Shown here piece after piece: positions 44,341 through 55,096 of a DNA stretch of 64,000 nucleotides; positions within the stretch are counted from its first letter, which is position 1, and each line of letters begins with the position of its first letter. The stretch is from Alnus glutinosa (taxonomy: Eukaryota; Streptophyta; Magnoliopsida; Fagales; Betulaceae): the NCBI RefSeq assembly GCF_958979055.1, contig NC_084899.1, positions 4,685,001 to 4,749,000 on the forward strand, given 5' to 3'. The notes beneath the pieces are model-generated. The model ran no database searches, had not been told where the DNA came from, and saw only the letters and a list, made by a program, of their open reading frames with translations. A program made the translations under genes and the position numbers.

Positions 44341-46538
44341 TGTATTCGTGTTAGATCACGTTTGTTTATTTAGTAGCAACAGATAAAATTGGTCATGTTT
44401 GTATCCAGCGTGAATGCTTTTTGTTTTATGTAATTAGTTGTAATTTTATTTTTTGGACCTTAAGGACGTAGGATAGGGTATCTACCGGGTCTTAATTTAT
44501 AATTGTTTCTTGTATTGTCGTCCACATGAAGAACAATTTGTAGTGGTAATCTCATTATTCGGATGCTTAATTGAGCAAATTGTTATGTGAGTTTGTAATT
44601 TGTGATTTGATTGCAAATTTTATTTTGCTCCCGACATTATTTATGTTGCTGTAAAAATGCTTCTACTTAATTTTGATTTCAGTTTCAATTTGTTTGGTTA
44701 AGATTTCTGTTTGTTTTTATTTTTTTGGATGAATTTGTTTGTTTTGATTTGATTGCCAACATGGGTCTAAATTTTCTTGGTTAGTCTTGTTTTTTAGTGT
44801 AACTTTTGGTGTTGAGTTGAATGTGGGATTGTAGGTTTGTAAATTGCCATTTGTTTTGGTTTATTAGTTATATGGTTCTATGTTGTATACATTTTCTTGG
44901 TTCCTCTTGTTTATGACTTTACTGTGTAAAGAGGCAATTGTTTTCGGGGCAACTTTTGGTTTTAAGTTGAATTGAGGATTTGGGGGTTTGTGTTTGTACG
45001 TTTGTAGATTACAATTGTTTTGTACATTTAAAATGGTAAACAAATGGGGTTAGACTTTTAATGGAATATGGGTTTCAATGAAAAGAAACCATGAGCCATG
45101 AGCCAATTAATACCATTGTTTGATTGCATGTAGATTTGATGTACTTTTCAAGAATCTAAAGGCAGTCCCACTGTCTAGAGAAGATCTAGCAAATAAAAAT
45201 TACAATTGAGAACATTCCCAGCTGTAAGATAAGAATAATCTTTATCTTCCTCATAACTATTATTCAAACATCAAACTTGCCTAAAAGCTTAGGCTATACC
45301 ACAAGCACATAGTTTCAAAAGTGATTACATTAGTTTCAAAAGATGACACAAAGTAAAAAATCTATCCACATCCACAACACAACACAGCAGCATCGCTTTT
45401 CTTCTTTCCTGTGGATCAGCACCTCCAAGTTCAATGTACTAGCACCTAAAAGCATATAGATTGGCATTAACACGCCCAATGTTGGACAAAAAAAGAATGT
45501 CATGAGAATTATTATTCCTAAAAGAGAAAATGAAAGCAAAATCAAATCAACAAATAATTTTGTCATCATTTTAATTAAATAAGATCAAAACGGTCCAAAT
45601 CATCAAGCAGACAATTTAAATTAAACTAAAGTAACAATCATGTCAAATTTTAGAAATAAATTAACAAATGAGTCCATTTTTAGAAATCTTAAAAACCTAA
45701 GTTTTAGACACAGTCCAAACAATAGAAAATGTAGAAGAAACAACATAAAAATAAGCAAATTCAGAAAGTATAAACATTTGTTGTTGCCAAAGATCCTTCA
45801 ATTCTTTTAGAAGATGAAGGAAAATATCAAGAATTAGTATAACAAGTTTCAAAAGAATTAGAGATTTCCAAAGGAAAATGGGTTTGAGACAATAATCAAC
45901 CTTTCGATACTAGGTATGATTCAACTAGAGAAAATTTATATCCAGTAAAGTGTGGTAGCTTCTTGTGATAAAGTGCAGAGAACGACCGGAGATCCTGTCA
46001 CTTTTGGCTGAAGATGGAGCTTAAACGTTCTGGAGATGGAGAACCGTTGGAGTTGAACTGGAGATGGAGAATGGCCGGAGATCCGATGACTTTTGGCCAG
46101 AGATGTAGCTGGACGTACCGACAGCGGCTTCGTAGGTGGTTGACAGTGGCGTTGAGGGAGTAGATGGAGAGATCGAGAGAGGGTGGTTTTTTGGGGGAAA
46201 AGTGGTGACGGAGCTGGACAGAGATGGCGCGACGTGAGATAGAGCCCGTCGACGGCGAAGTTGAGGGAGGTGATTTAGACATTGAGAGAGTGAGGTTTTT
46301 GGGGGGAAAATAATTTTGGGAAAACTGGTTTGGATCTTTTGAAGTTTTCAACGCATGTAGGTTTTAGGTTTTTCTTCTTTTTTTATTTTTTATAAAAGTA
46401 AGTGTTGATGGACGATTGATGGAATTTTGATAGCCACGTAGAATTTAATTTTAAAAGCTACTTTATTATTTGATGAAAACTTGATGGACATTTATATCAC
46501 ACGTAGAATCACTCATCATTTGAGCATATGAAAAACAC
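44341..46538. other. Intergenic, no gene seen
   Basis: T-rich DNA to about 45100, then AT-rich DNA. At 45990-46320 there is a GC-richer, GGAGATGGAGAA-repeat-bearing patch with a 117-codon minus-strand open frame rich in Ser and Pro; it looks like untranslated or captured sequence and matches no family I know. Confidence 0.4.
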
Positions 46539-46625
46539 GAGTAATTCTAAGAGTATATTAAGTGTTCATAAAAAAAATGAGGTGGCTTTTTTTTATGGAC
46601 ACTTTATGTACTCTTAGAATTACTT
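46539..46625. mobile_element. Short hairpin of the GAGTAATT MITE family
   Basis: GAGTAATTCTAAGAGTA near the left end is matched by its reverse complement ending at 46625 (TACTCTTAGAATTACT). The two arms are about 40 bases and nearly meet in the centre, forming an almost perfect palindrome. Confidence 0.65.
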
Positions 46626-46967
46626 GAAAAGCACACATTTTTATATTAATGTTATTAAAAAGCATGTGAGAAATTACATTTATATTTAAAAACAAAATTT
46701 TTATATTAATGCTAAAAACTACATTTTTATTCCTTTAATTACCTTTTTTTAAAAAATAAAATAAAAAAGTAACAAAGACAACTACAAAACAGATGAAAGA
46801 GGAGGATATTTCTCACTACAGATAAGGGAAGAGGGAAATGCGGCTAGAAAAGTGAGATGGGATTTCAGTAATAAAAATAAAACTTATAAAGTGCAACCTC
46901 ATTTACAACATTTTGAAAGAGAAAAAAGAGTGCAACCTCATTTATAAGACAATAGGTTACCCAAGGT

Positions 46968-47236
46968 TTATGTAGTCCAGAATTTGACACTTTGTGAATG
47001 CTATTAAACAGAAAATTTCTTATTTTTCTGTTTGTAAATGGAGTCATTGTTGTAGTCTCGTAGAGAAGCAAATGAAGTGGCCCATATTTTATTTAGAAAG
47101 GCTTCCTCAAAATACTTATCTCATGTTTGGATTGAGGATTTGACTTTTTTAATTTCTTCTTCTTTTAGAGACCTTTTGGCCTATAGACTGTAATTGTCAT
47201 CTTTTTTAAAGAGAGAAGATGTTCTTTGCTCAAAAA
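46968..47236 (+). mobile_element. 5'-truncated LINE (L1-type) insertion with 17-bp target duplication
   Basis: This 269-bp insertion is flanked by exact copies of AATAGGTTACCCAAGGT (46951-46967 and 47237-47253). It ends in an A run, as a LINE does. It codes for the last part of the L1 RNase H domain, RREANEVAHILFRKASSKYL then SHVWIEDLTFLISSSFRD, with a stop at about 47190. A frame break lies just before RREAN. The 3' end of the insertion is 221 bases upstream of the start codon of polyol transporter 2. Confidence 0.85.
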
Positions 47237-47457
47237 AATAGGTTACCCAAGGTGTTCTTCATTCCAACGTCATGACAGCTTTTAACATTTCATGCTATTT
47301 GGCTCCACTCGATCTACAGCCAACTAAAATGCAGAGAACCTACCTAACTCCCCCTTCACACCATCTTTCCTCACCCACACAAAGAAACTGATCTCAAGAC
47401 TCAGAGCAGATAATAGCGAGAACCAACGCAGAAAGCGGATGCGGCGCGGGGCTCGCT

Positions 47458-49116
47458 ATGGAGACCACAGAGGTTGGTACCCAAGAACACAAAGGAACAA
47501 GCCGTGATTTTGACCATAGAGAGGGTCGGCTCAACAAATACACGCTCTTTTGTGCTCTTTTGGCCTCCACAAACTCCATTCTTTTGGGCTACGGTGAGTC
47601 AAATCGATCCAGATTGCTTAGTTTTCTCAATAATTGCACAAAAATTACACTGGTTGTGTTACAATAATCTCCAGTACTCTCTCGACTGAATCCATTGATT
47701 TAATTTTGACCAGACATTGGGGTGATGAGCGGGGCAGCGCTATTAATCAAAGAAAACCTCAAAATCACATCAATCCAGGAGGAAATCTTGGTGGGTACCC
47801 TGAACGTGTTTTCTTTGGTGGGATCACTCGCTTCCGGTAAGACTTCTGACTACATCGGCAGGCGTTACACTACAGTCTTGGCCGCAACAACATTTCTAAT
47901 AGGTGCGCTTTTAATGGGCCTAGCCCCATCGTTCCTGTTCCTCTTGGTGGGCCGCGTTATTGCCGGCATCGGCGTCGGCTATGCCCTCGTGATCGCTCCC
48001 GTCTACGCCGCCGAGCTCTCTCCCTCCATGAGCCGTGGTTTCCTCACTTCCCTACCTGAAGTTTTCATCACCTTCGGCATCCTACTTGGTTACGTTCTCA
48101 ACTATGCCTTATCTGGTCTCCCGGAGCACATAAATTGGAGAATAATGCTGGGCCTCGCGGCAATACCGGCAATAATTATCGGCCTAGGTGTCATCGCAAT
48201 GCCGGAGTCCCCTCGTTGGCTTGCTATGCAAGGCCGCGTGGACGAAGCTAAAGAGGTTTTGATTAAAATATCAAACACTGTTGGAGAAGCTGAATCCAGA
48301 CTTGAGGAGATAACCAAAGCGGCGTCGGTTTTGGTCAGCAGCCCAACTGCCAGCCCAGAATCGGCCCATGAAAGGAATTGGTGCGGAGAGGGGGTTTGGA
48401 AGGAGCTTTTGTTAAGGCCCTCTAGGCCCATTAGACGGATGCTAATTGCGGCTATAGGAATCAACTTCTTCATGCAAGCTTCTGGGAACGACGCCGTTAT
48501 ATACTACAGCCCTGAAGTGTTCAAGGCTGCGGGGATTCATAGTAAGAAGCAGCTGTTTGGGGTTAACGTCATTATGGGCATTGCCAAGACATCCTTTGTG
48601 TTGCTGTCGGCCCTTTACTTGGACAGGTTCGGGAGGCGGCCCCTTTTGTTGTTGGGCTCAGCCGGGATGGTCCTCTCGTTAGCTGGGCTAGGCTTGGGCT
48701 CGATGTTTCTCGGTCGTTCGGATAGTAAGCCGACGTGGGCCATTGTGTTGTGCATTTTGGCTGTGTGCGCTGATGTATCCTTCTTTTCAATTGGGCTTGG
48801 GCCCATCACGTGGGTCTACTCCTCGGAGATTTTTCCTATGAGGTTAAGGGCCCAAGGTTCGAGCCTGGCCATTTCGGTGAACCGGTTGGTGAGTGGGGTG
48901 GTGTCAATGACGTTTTTGACCATTTCCAAGAAGATAACATTTGGGGGAATGTTTCTTGTGCTTGCGGGAATAATGGTGGTGGGCACGATGTTCTTTTATG
49001 TGTTCTTGCCGGAGACAAAGGGCAAGAGCTTAGAAGAAATAGGAGCCTTATTTGAGGATAAACACACAAAGAATGATAACAGGGCCAGGGAAATGGCCCA
49101 AATGGGGGTAGCGTAG
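47458..49116 (+). CDS. Polyol/monosaccharide transporter (PLT type), paralogue 2, two exons
   Basis: This is an MFS sugar-porter-family transporter, a tandem paralogue of the gene at 40356. Exons are 47458-47593 and 47714-49116; 512 residues. It keeps the first intron at the same codon (GGC TAC G|AC) and lacks the second intron of paralogue 1. Family marks are IGRRYTTVLAATTFLIGALL, PESPRW, LDRFGRRPLLLLG, GPITWVYSSEIFP and PETKGKSLEEIG. The helix 7 motif NFFMQASGNDAV (48463-48498) shows the same change as in paralogue 1. The N-terminus is short and rich in Thr, Glu and His, unlike paralogue 1. A LINE insertion lies just upstream. It is expected at the plasma membrane as a proton-coupled polyol or sugar carrier; the substrate is unknown. 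Confidence 0.93.
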
Positions 49117-49841
49117 TTATGTGTTTAATTATGTGTGTAATTAAATCCCTTTCTACTTGCTTAAAATTTTTAAACAACATGATTATTTATTTTAATATTA
49201 GAATAAATGTTCTGAGTTAAAACTTTATTTTTATTATTCATCTCTCGTTACAAAACTCTTCTTGATCAAGTCATGCGAGGCTGCTTAAAAGTTAATTGGA
49301 ATAAGCCACCATATACATAATAAGCTTAATTGGGTTGCTTACGTAGAGCTTTCTCAAAACACCCACTGATTAAAAGTTATAACTCTTATTAATTACATGT
49401 AAATTGTTTTAGTCGGCTTTAATTGCTACTTGGGTAGGATATAATTGGAGTATGTTGCAAGTTGTAACCAGAATTGCCCCCCTATATCTACAAAAAGAAA
49501 AAAAGAAAAAAGAAATGGAATTATGATGAGAGAGTAAGACAAAAATTCATGGTCACGGGTCCTGATCATGCTGAGTCATATATGCACTATACAAATCCAT
49601 TACCCTACCGGACACAGCAAATCAGAAATGGTGCGACCCAGGCCACTTACTTTTTCCCTCGAAGAGCTGCCTAAAAATCTAAGCAATTCTTCATTTATGA
49701 ACATGTACCATATGGTCCATATCACAAACCCGAGTACCCAACGGCAGGCCAGAACTAAGATTTTTTTTTTTTTTTTTTTTTGGCGTAGAGTCTGAACTTA
49801 ACTAAATAAATTGAATGGGTCTGAAATTACATAAATACAAG

Positions 49842-50216
49842 GGGAAACTTCGCTTCATCTTTTTGAATTGTCACATCTTTTACAATTATCTTTCTAAACT
49901 TAAAAAACTCTCAATTAGTATATCTATTGATCTTTCATTTTTTGGTTTTTTTTTCAATTTCACCAATTCGTTAGGATTTTCCATTAAATACTGACAAAAT
50001 TTTCAAAATAAACCTTGTGCTTTGTTAAAAAAAAAAAAAAAAAAAAAAATCAAAAATTCAGGCACGAGTGTTTTTGTAAATTTTGTTAAGTCCTCAACAA
50101 CGCCTAAATTCTTGAAAAGAAAGATAGATTCACTAAATTGAGTGTTTTTGAAATTTAAGGGAATAATTGTAAATGTGATAGAAGTTCAGAAGGGTTAATT
50201 AAGTGAAGTCTACCCT
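49842..50216. mobile_element. Mutator-like MITE, relative of the NYC1 intron copy
   Basis: The left end GGGGAAACTTCGCTTCAT and the reversed right end AGGGTAGACTTCACTTAATT are inverted repeats close to the ends of 15996-16378. The inside has the same theme: CGTTAGGATTTTCCATTAA and a GGCACGAGTG/GTTTTTGTAAATTTTG section. Confidence 0.6.
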
Positions 50217-51250
50217 AGATACAAAGAGTAGAAGCTAAATCATCCGGCCATCTAGCTAAGAAGTGAAAAAAGTCTTCATTGACGGAGCAATAATATGAAA
50301 AATAATATTATTATAAAATTTTTAAAAAAACAAATAACAAGTTTGGAAGTTCATTTTTTTGAAATTTGAATTCATCTATAATTTAGTGTGCGAATTTCAA
50401 GACAAATAAAGTTAAAAAAAAAATATGTTTAGATAGTTTGACTTTTTGAGATAAAATTACAAAAAGTGAGATAAAATTTGATTTATTTTTGAAAAACCCG
50501 AATACTGTAACAAATAAAATCAAGATTTTTCTTGTTCCCAATCATACGGGTTGACAAAGACCCCCATTCATTAGTACTACTTCATACAATTATAAGGTAG
50601 GTCCGCCTTGTGCTTGGCCTAATTTTGAAATTCCATTGTACGTAGTACTGCCAAACCTCATCTATTTTTTTTTTTTTTTTTTTGTTCAAATCAATATGCA
50701 TATGCAGCAATGAAGAAAATGGTTTGGGTGTTAACAAATTTTGGCTCATAGTTTGGTTTAATGTCAGTGTGGAACTCTTAAAGTATTATATATGTTAATT
50801 CTATGGAGTTGATTATGGTAATCTTATAAAAAGTGGTCGTGAGGTTTAGGAGAATTAATATAAAGCCAAAGTAAACGACAACCCCACATGATAAGTGAAA
50901 TAAACAAACCGATTGACCTCACCTAAAACTCATAATCCAAATGTCAAAACGGTGCCCTTTTTATATATACCTTGTTTGAAAAGGCTGTTGGAAATGGTTT
51001 GAAATTTTCAGAGCCATAATTATGACAATAATAAGCAAGCAAAAGTGGTGTAGGAAATCTATGCGATGGCCCATGGCGAATGTAGTTTCTTCTTGTCACT
51101 GAGCTAACTTCAACTTGAGAAGCTAATCAAAACACTTGAAACTGTTTGTTAGCTCTTGGTGGGGGCATTTATAATAACTAAATGGCAAGAGCTGCTCTCT
51201 TTGGCTTGTTTTTGTATTGTTGGAAGCTTCTATGACTTTGAGATGCTCTC

Positions 51251-51271
51251 TAGCGAGCGAGCGAGCGAGCG

Positions 51272-51308
<37 letters not shown>
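51251..51308. repeat. (GCGA)n followed by (GA)n microsatellite
   Basis: About six GCGA units run straight into about sixteen GA units, then into degenerate GACA/GATA. This produces repetitive open frames (Arg/Glu on one strand, Ser/Leu on the other), not genes. Confidence 0.9.
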
Positions 51309-51310
<2 letters not shown>

Positions 51311-51817
51311 AGGACAGAGACACAGATACAGACACAGAGGGAGACCTCGATGTAATGGTTTCTACAGCTTCATGGCTTTTCTTTTTGGGGGAAGTGAAAT
51401 GGAGTACTCCGTAATATTCAACTTTATGATGTATCCAAAGGTTGAGACCCTCTGCAGTTTGTCTTCAAACCTGCGGACGAGTGGGAGAAGACACGAGCAT
51501 AATGACAAAACCCGTATATAAATTCAATCCAGATTGAAACGTACATGGAAAAGGTGACACTATTGCCTTTGTCCCTCCACTCTGGATCTCGCATTTCAAA
51601 CTCTCTCTCTCTCTCTCTCTCTCGTGCATGATAAAGATATATATAAACGTAAGTAATATATGTTTTGAGTTGTACTACAGACATGCATGTTGAAAAAAGC
51701 ATAGCAGGGCCCCTTTTGATGCATTTATACGTGGAGTGGGTCAAAAACTCTTTAATAAAAAGTGGTTGATTTAAAAGAGATCGATTTATAGATAATATGG
51801 AGAGAATTGGGGTAGAC

Positions 51818-51854
<37 letters not shown>

Positions 51855-53019
51855 AATTTGGAAATCCATGTTTGCTGGAGTAGTGCATGAAGTGGATGAG
51901 ATAATTGAGAGAATATTATATTGTATGAATTAAGTAATAGCTAATGTGGAATTGGCAAAATAATTCGATTAAAAAATCTTACTCGCATTACTAAATTGCT
52001 GTTGCTAGAGTACCAGTACGTGTACCACTAGTACTAGTATTTCTGATTTAATAACTCCACCAGAGTCGTATACAAAAAAAAAAAAAAAAAAAAAGAACAA
52101 AAATGATCAAATTATAATCTCTTAACAAATAATTAATTTAAAAAATACAAAAACAATTTTCACATTTACTGAACATCAAAACACTTTTTTAAATAAAAAA
52201 ACAACACTCGATCTTAAAGCACATTAACGAGCAAATTAAGAGCCTTTTATAATTTTTGGTGAAGCATGCATGTTTCTGACATACCTTTCAAGTTTCAAAC
52301 TATATAAGTTGAAGAGGTTTAAATGTTCCCATACGTACCTTTCGAACTAGAAAAATTATTGAAGAACTACTTGGAATTATTTGTGCACCCACATTTAAGT
52401 TTAGTACTGAAAGCAAAACGTTTCCATATATAATAGATCTAGGTTTGAATTTACGTACGTACATGGTCGTTCTACCCAGACAATTATGAAGGCCAATTAA
52501 GCATGCATGTATATAGGTGTTTTCTCCAAATGGTGATTGATGTTTTGAAATTTGATATAATGATCAAGCCGGCCATTACCATATAATTGTATGAAAACAG
52601 CCATTAATTCTAACATTTTGCTTTAATAGAAAAAATAATAATAAAAAAAAGGTGATTTATAATTGTTATGAAAATGAGTATTGTGAGATAAAAATGTAGT
52701 TTTTACTTTTTAGCACTATTTTTGAAGGAATGTTATATATGAGTGGATTCCTAAATTGCTTTATGAATAATTAAGATGTAATTAAGATCCTAATTAAGCC
52801 TTTAGTGATTGTCAATTTGTGCGGTGAATCATCAGCCAAAATACTACTACAAACAGGGCTACTGAGAAATGGATGGGTAGATTAATAGCTTTTACACCGT
52901 CTTTATTGGCACCTTCCATTATATAAGGTTAATTATTCATTCTCATTTCTCCACAATTTGAATTTGAAATTCTAAAGAATCCACTATATATAGTTTAATT
53001 AATTAATGGGTCCCGTAGT

Positions 53020-53028
53020 CCCCCCCCC

Positions 53029-53064
<36 letters not shown>
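53020..53064. repeat. Poly-C (20 bases) joined to (CT)n
   Basis: Twenty consecutive C residues are followed by about twelve TC units. About 17 bases further on are (TA)n and (CA)n tracts. Such a run can vary in length between reads and can also mislead assembly. Confidence 0.9.
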
Positions 53065-54196
53065 ATTAGTGAATTTAGTGTGTATATATATATATATACA
53101 CACACACACTTCAGTAATGTGGGTAGTTGGCATTTACCAGTAGACTTATATGGGGCTTCATAACTATGGATATATAGAAGACAATTCAAAAACAAGGCAG
53201 CTCATTTGATTCTTCTTTTCCTAAAATGGAAATCCCAATTCATTTATAATATTTCTTCCCACTGGTATTTCCGATTAATATTTCTTCTACTGTGGGAACA
53301 ATTCTAATTCGTAACAACAAGAGAAAAGCAACGGGGTTAATGTCTAACAATAAATTAAGCATGATTTACCAGTCTCTCAGTTTCTAAAATCTTTAAAATC
53401 CTTAATGCATTATATTGGGGTACAACAGTGTTGTTCTACTCATATTGACAGTTTGTAGAATACGTCTTGCCGGATTTTTAGATAAAATGATTAAAGATGC
53501 GATTCAACGCATTAAATAAAACAAAATGTAATGCTTCATATCCTCATCGAATGAACTCAGAGTAAACCAATTGAGGTGGTAATAAAGATTAAAGTGTTAA
53601 TAATATATCACAAATGTGGTGGATCATAGGATCATAGCCTCAATTCAAAATTTGAAAAAAAGAAAAAAAGAATGGGAAAAGATTAGGGTTTTATCCTTAG
53701 TATTTACTCATGTATGTTATTTTGGCCTTAAATATATTAGATAGAGGAATACTAGATCTCATTTTAGTGTTTGTGTTCTTCTGAAATGACATAAATGTAA
53801 TAAAAATATTACATTTATGTTCTTATGGATATCATGGATGTAATTTTTTAAATTTTTTTATTATATTTATATCATTTCAAAAGAATACCATAAAGACACT
53901 AAAATGAAATATCTATATCAAATGAGATACGAGGATGACTATTTATTCTTATATAGTTTGGGTCTCTAATCAAAGGTCTTCCTTCAATCGAAATCTTCTC
54001 AATCAGGACAAAGAAGGGGACGAAAACAGCAATAAAAAGTTATCGCCAGGCCCTTTTAAAATATTAAATACCATCATTTATAGAACTCCACTTTCAATTC
54101 TATTCTCTCGTGAATTTGTATATCCTTCTCAACACATTCCGCCATCTCTCTCTCTCTCTTCAAAAGTCACCCTCAAACCCTCTCTCTCTCTCTCTA

Positions 54197-55096
54197 ATGG
54201 AAAACCGATTCAAGCTACGAATCTCTCGCATGTTCCGAGCCTCATTCGGTTCGTGCCGGTCCCGAAACCTCTCCGACGTAGTTGAAAAGGCCGTATTTCT
54301 CCCAGAAAACCAACAAAACTTCCACATGATCGAGCCCTCGTCCCCTATGCATCGACCTTTTCCCTCCATTTGCAGACCGAAACCGTTGCAAACCCCGGAC
54401 ACCATCAACCGCAACTGCATAATTCCAGCTAAAAATTTGTTCCCAAGAAGGAAAGTCTCAGAGGCATGTTCGCCTTTCGCTTCCGCCAACCCCGACGGTC
54501 GAAACTGCCCTCCTGCGTCTCCAATCTCGCCCTTGAATCCCTTCTACCAGTTCAAACAGAGGAAGAAAGGCTCGGAGAGAAACAAGAATAAGAAGAAAAA
54601 GAAGACGACCCACATGAAGAGCAAGCACATAGAACTCTTTCCCCTAAGCTGGTCTTCTCAGGATATGAGTTTTGGTGGGTGGTGGTCTAGCAGCGACGAA
54701 GAAGAAGAGGAAGAGGGAAGAGAGGACGAGACCGACACCCTTTTCTCTTCCAAGAGTCTGTCTTCCGATTCATCTGAGTCTCGGCGACGTCGTTCTCGTC
54801 GGAAAAGACACGAGACTAGGCGGAGAAGGGCAGGGCCTTGGAGTTCCGAAATCGATATAACGCCCATGCAGGGCAGAGTAAAGGATAGCTTTGCGGTGGT
54901 GAAGAGGTCCAGCGATCCGTACAATGATTTCAGGACGTCTATGGTGGAGATGATAGTTGAGAAGCAGATATTTGCGGCTAAAGACTTGGAGCAGCTCTTG
55001 CAGTGTTTTCTGTCGCTGAATTCTATTCATCATCATAGGGTCATTGTGGAGGTTTTCGCAGAGATTTGGGAGGCTCTGTTTTGTAATATGTCTTGA
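54197..55096 (+). CDS. OVATE family protein, OFP7/OFP8-like
   Basis: OVATE family proteins are plant transcriptional repressors that bind TALE homeodomain (KNOX/BELL) and TONNEAU-recruiting proteins and affect organ shape and secondary growth. This intronless gene gives 299 residues. The start MENRFKLRISRMFRASFGSC followed by SRNLSDVVEKAVF is typical of the OFP7/OFP8 group. A Lys/Arg-rich cluster (about residues 120-140, KQRKKGSERNKNKKKKK) and a second one (RRRRSRRKRHETRRRR) are likely nuclear signals, with an acidic Ser/Asp/Glu stretch between them. The OVATE domain is at about 236-295 (SDPYNDFRTSMVEMIVEKQI and then LLQCFLSLNSIHHHRVIVEV). The ATG at 54197 follows a CT-repeat leader; an in-frame GTG-initiated extension upstream is not used. 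No intron, as usual for the family. Confidence 0.93.
   Translation: MENRFKLRISRMFRASFGSCRSRNLSDVVEKAVFLPENQQNFHMIEPSSPMHRPFPSICRPKPLQTPDTINRNCIIPAKNLFPRRKVSEACSPFASANPDGRNCPPASPISPLNPFYQFKQRKKGSERNKNKKKKKTTHMKSKHIELFPLSWSSQDMSFGGWWSSSDEEEEEEGREDETDTLFSSKSLSSDSSESRRRRSRRKRHETRRRRAGPWSSEIDITPMQGRVKDSFAVVKRSSDPYNDFRTSMVEMIVEKQIFAAKDLEQLLQCFLSLNSIHHHRVIVEVFAEIWEALFCNMS

Larger units (their letters stand above)
49117..54196. other. Intergenic, no gene seen
   Basis: AT-rich and microsatellite-rich DNA. It holds a Mutator-like MITE (49842-50216), a fragment related to the element at 3334 (about 50440-50505), (GCGA)n/(GA)n at 51251-51308, (CT)n at 51600-51622, (AT)n at about 51821-51850, and poly-C/(CT)n at 53020-53064. 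No coding region or RNA gene can be supported. Confidence 0.5.

Noticed and set aside
45998-46351. 117-codon minus-strand Ser/Pro-rich open frame
   Set aside because: Composition follows GGAGATGGAGAA-type repeats; no known family.
51156-51521. 121-codon open frame with Arg/Glu repeats
   Set aside because: Produced by the (GCGA)n/(GA)n microsatellite.
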